From Mycolicibacter icosiumassiliensis (lineage in GTDB: Bacteria; Actinomycetota; Actinomycetes; Mycobacteriales; Mycobacteriaceae), in assembly GCF_900078685.2 (NCBI RefSeq), contig NZ_LT546166.1:3160944-3224943 (forward strand): a DNA stretch of 64,000 nt, read 5' to 3'. The notes beneath the pieces were generated by a model. It was given only the letters and a program-made list of their open reading frames with translations. It searched no databases and was not told the origin of the DNA. Of this stretch, positions 62,720 through 64,000 are shown piece by piece (the first letter of the stretch is position 1; each line of letters opens with the position of its first letter). The position numbers and the translations under genes were made by a program.

Positions 62720-64000
62720 TCAGCGCCCCGGATTGGGCTTCCATGTACCGGCAATATGATCGATGATCCGTTCCGTCATGTGTTCTGCGGTGGATCGCAC
62801 TGCTATAGGCAGAGAGGCAGCGGCGCGTTCGAAAGCGCCGGGGAGTTGGTCGCGGAGTTCGTCCACCAAGGCCACGGCCTGCTCGCCGGGTATCCCGAGG
62901 CGGCGTCCAACCTTGCGCCAATCGGAATTGGTGACATCGAGCATCGTCCAGTGATCGCCGATCTTCATCGACGATTGGAGGCGCTCGTGCTGGTCGTAGG
63001 CTGCCGCCGAGGCGGCGTCATACAGCGGCGACACCTGGGCGCGTGATCCTATGAGAACAAGAGAGTAGTTCTTGGCGTGGGCGTCGGTACCGCCGATCAG
63101 GACGTGGTAGGCCAGCGCTTTGAAGACGCGTTCGGCGTTCACCTCGCGGTCTTCGATCGGGAGCCGGCCGAGGAGGTCGGCGATATCACCCACCGCAGGC
63201 CCGCCGTCGGACTGGTATTTCAGACTGGGATGCACCGATAGCGCTTGGCACATGTCCTCCTGGTGCACGCGATGCCACCCGGTCCGATCATGACGGCGGT
63301 CGTAGCGAGTCGAGATGAGCACCTCAACATCGCCGGCCTCCAACACCTCTGATTCAGCGGCCAGCAGCCCCGCTTCCCGTGCCGCACGTTGGCACAGCGC
63401 TTCGTTGATATGGTGCTGCGCGTACCTGGCGATCGCAGGTTTGACGATCACAGTTGTCGGTGTCGAATCTCGTGGGATCCCAAACCGTCCAGACTCGGGC
63501 TCCCGGAACAGCGCGATCTTCGGTTGCGCGCCGGCGAGGCTCCACCGTCCCCCGAATCTGCCCGGATCCCAGTCGGATTGATGAGTGGCGAGATCCTGCA
63601 CGAGGTCGACGAAGTCGTTGTTGCTGAGCCATTCCATGTCACCGGTTCGGGCCCTGGCATCGCTCGGGTCGGCCTCGGGGGGAAGGATCTGCACCGCGCC
63701 GGCCGCATCGCGGCCGACGTGAGCAAGCAGAGCGAAGGGATTGTTCGTCGACACGTGATATTCGCGTGCCCATCGCTGTCGCGCACCTTCACTGTCCGGA
63801 AGCAGGCCTTCGAGGTATGCCCGAACAGCCTTGTCCCGGTGCCGATCTGACAAGATGGGCAGCGACAATGATAGCGGTGTCGGGTCGCCCGTAACGATGT
63901 ACTCGCTGTCGTAGCTGAAATTCAGAGAACCATGACTGGACTGCGTCGCCGCGCCGATCAGAGTCCCATCGAGGTACACCTGCAGTGTCCGGGCGGCCAT
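62720..64000 (-). CDS. hipA: HipA-family Ser/Thr kinase toxin
   Basis: 426 residues from ATG 64000 at the window edge, so the start could be further upstream. HipA_N couple-domain (LQVYLDGTLIGAATQSSHGS, LEGLLPDSEGARQRWAREYH), ATP-binding SLAGAQPKIALFREPESG at about 160, catalytic region IGGTDAHAKNYSLVLIGSRA at about 315 and DAASAAAYDQHERLQ after it. HipA kinases phosphorylate glutamyl-tRNA synthetase or similar targets and cause persistence. The HipB-like antitoxin, normally upstream, would lie outside the window. A partial coding remnant follows its 3' end. Confidence 0.9.
   Translation of the reverse strand: MAARTLQVYLDGTLIGAATQSSHGSLNFSYDSEYIVTGDPTPLSLSLPILSDRHRDKAVRAYLEGLLPDSEGARQRWAREYHVSTNNPFALLAHVGRDAAGAVQILPPEADPSDARARTGDMEWLSNNDFVDLVQDLATHQSDWDPGRFGGRWSLAGAQPKIALFREPESGRFGIPRDSTPTTVIVKPAIARYAQHHINEALCQRAAREAGLLAAESEVLEAGDVEVLISTRYDRRHDRTGWHRVHQEDMCQALSVHPSLKYQSDGGPAVGDIADLLGRLPIEDREVNAERVFKALAYHVLIGGTDAHAKNYSLVLIGSRAQVSPLYDAASAAAYDQHERLQSSMKIGDHWTMLDVTNSDWRKVGRRLGIPGEQAVALVDELRDQLPGAFERAAASLPIAVRSTAEHMTERIIDHIAGTWKPNPGR

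Overview
The window is high-GC actinobacterial chromosome and almost certainly comes from a mycobacterium in the broad sense, probably a non-tuberculous species. The markers are a mycothiol-dependent S-nitrosomycothiol/formaldehyde reductase (mscR type), a tandem pair of MPT63/MPB63-like antigens, three secreted cutinases, two exported PE-PPE-domain proteins without PE or PPE heads, a 13E12-type DUF222/HNH protein, DUF3145, and many TetR regulators with acyl/FAD oxidoreductases. From memory (not searched), the left 19 kb follows the M. tuberculosis Rv2249c-Rv2264c order.

Layout. 0-2.3 kb: TetR plus FAD aromatic hydroxylase. 2.3-8.2 kb: TetR-glpD operon, an exported degenerate histidine phosphatase, an alkyl-DHAP-synthase-like flavoprotein, and a lipid kinase gene that has lost its GGDG segment. 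8.2-19 kb: exported protein, DUF3145, beta-lactamase-like serine hydrolase, AraC regulator divergent from a D-aminoacylase-like amidohydrolase, mscR with its MBL partner, a 57-bp VNTR, a SHOCT membrane protein, a SABATH-type methyltransferase and an Hsp70-like/proline-rich membrane protein. 19-31 kb: two cutinases, a ThDP enzyme next to a D-lactate/glycolate dehydrogenase, Tex, a 13E12 protein, an ankyrin protein, and an acyl-CoA synthetase with an SDR. 31-36 kb: exported glycosidase, a Ser/Thr kinase gene that is both catalytically degenerate and frameshifted, and the MPT63-like pair. 36-45.5 kb: Rieske oxygenase/NAD(P)-dehydrogenase pair with divergent TetR, CPA1 antiporter, cutinase, DUF2652/TetR pair divergent from a CocE-type hydrolase, and two AhpD/CMD proteins. 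45.5-51.4 kb: a toxin-antitoxin pair and a tightly overlapping lipase-SDR-diiron protein-FMO-MerR operon. 51.4-57 kb: exported envelope proteins (PE-PPE domain, PI-PLC-like, hypothetical).

57-64 kb is accessory DNA: the remains of an AbiE toxin-antitoxin operon cut off at the end of an XhoI/PaeR7I-type restriction-modification pair, a fumarylacetoacetate-hydrolase fragment, an amidohydrolase whose stop codon touches a truncated tRNA-Met(CAT), a decayed VapBC pair, a small lipoprotein operon and a HipA-like kinase.

The most unusual item is a 57-bp, 19-residue in-frame repeat inserted once in the AraC regulator and twice in tandem in the Rieske oxygenase, two unrelated genes 26 kb apart. A second, intergenic 57-bp tandem repeat may be distantly related. 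Three genes (Ser/Thr kinase, second MPT63-like antigen, PI-PLC-like protein) each contain one apparent single-base frameshift in a C- or G-rich tract, so read-level checking is needed before calling them biological pseudogenes.
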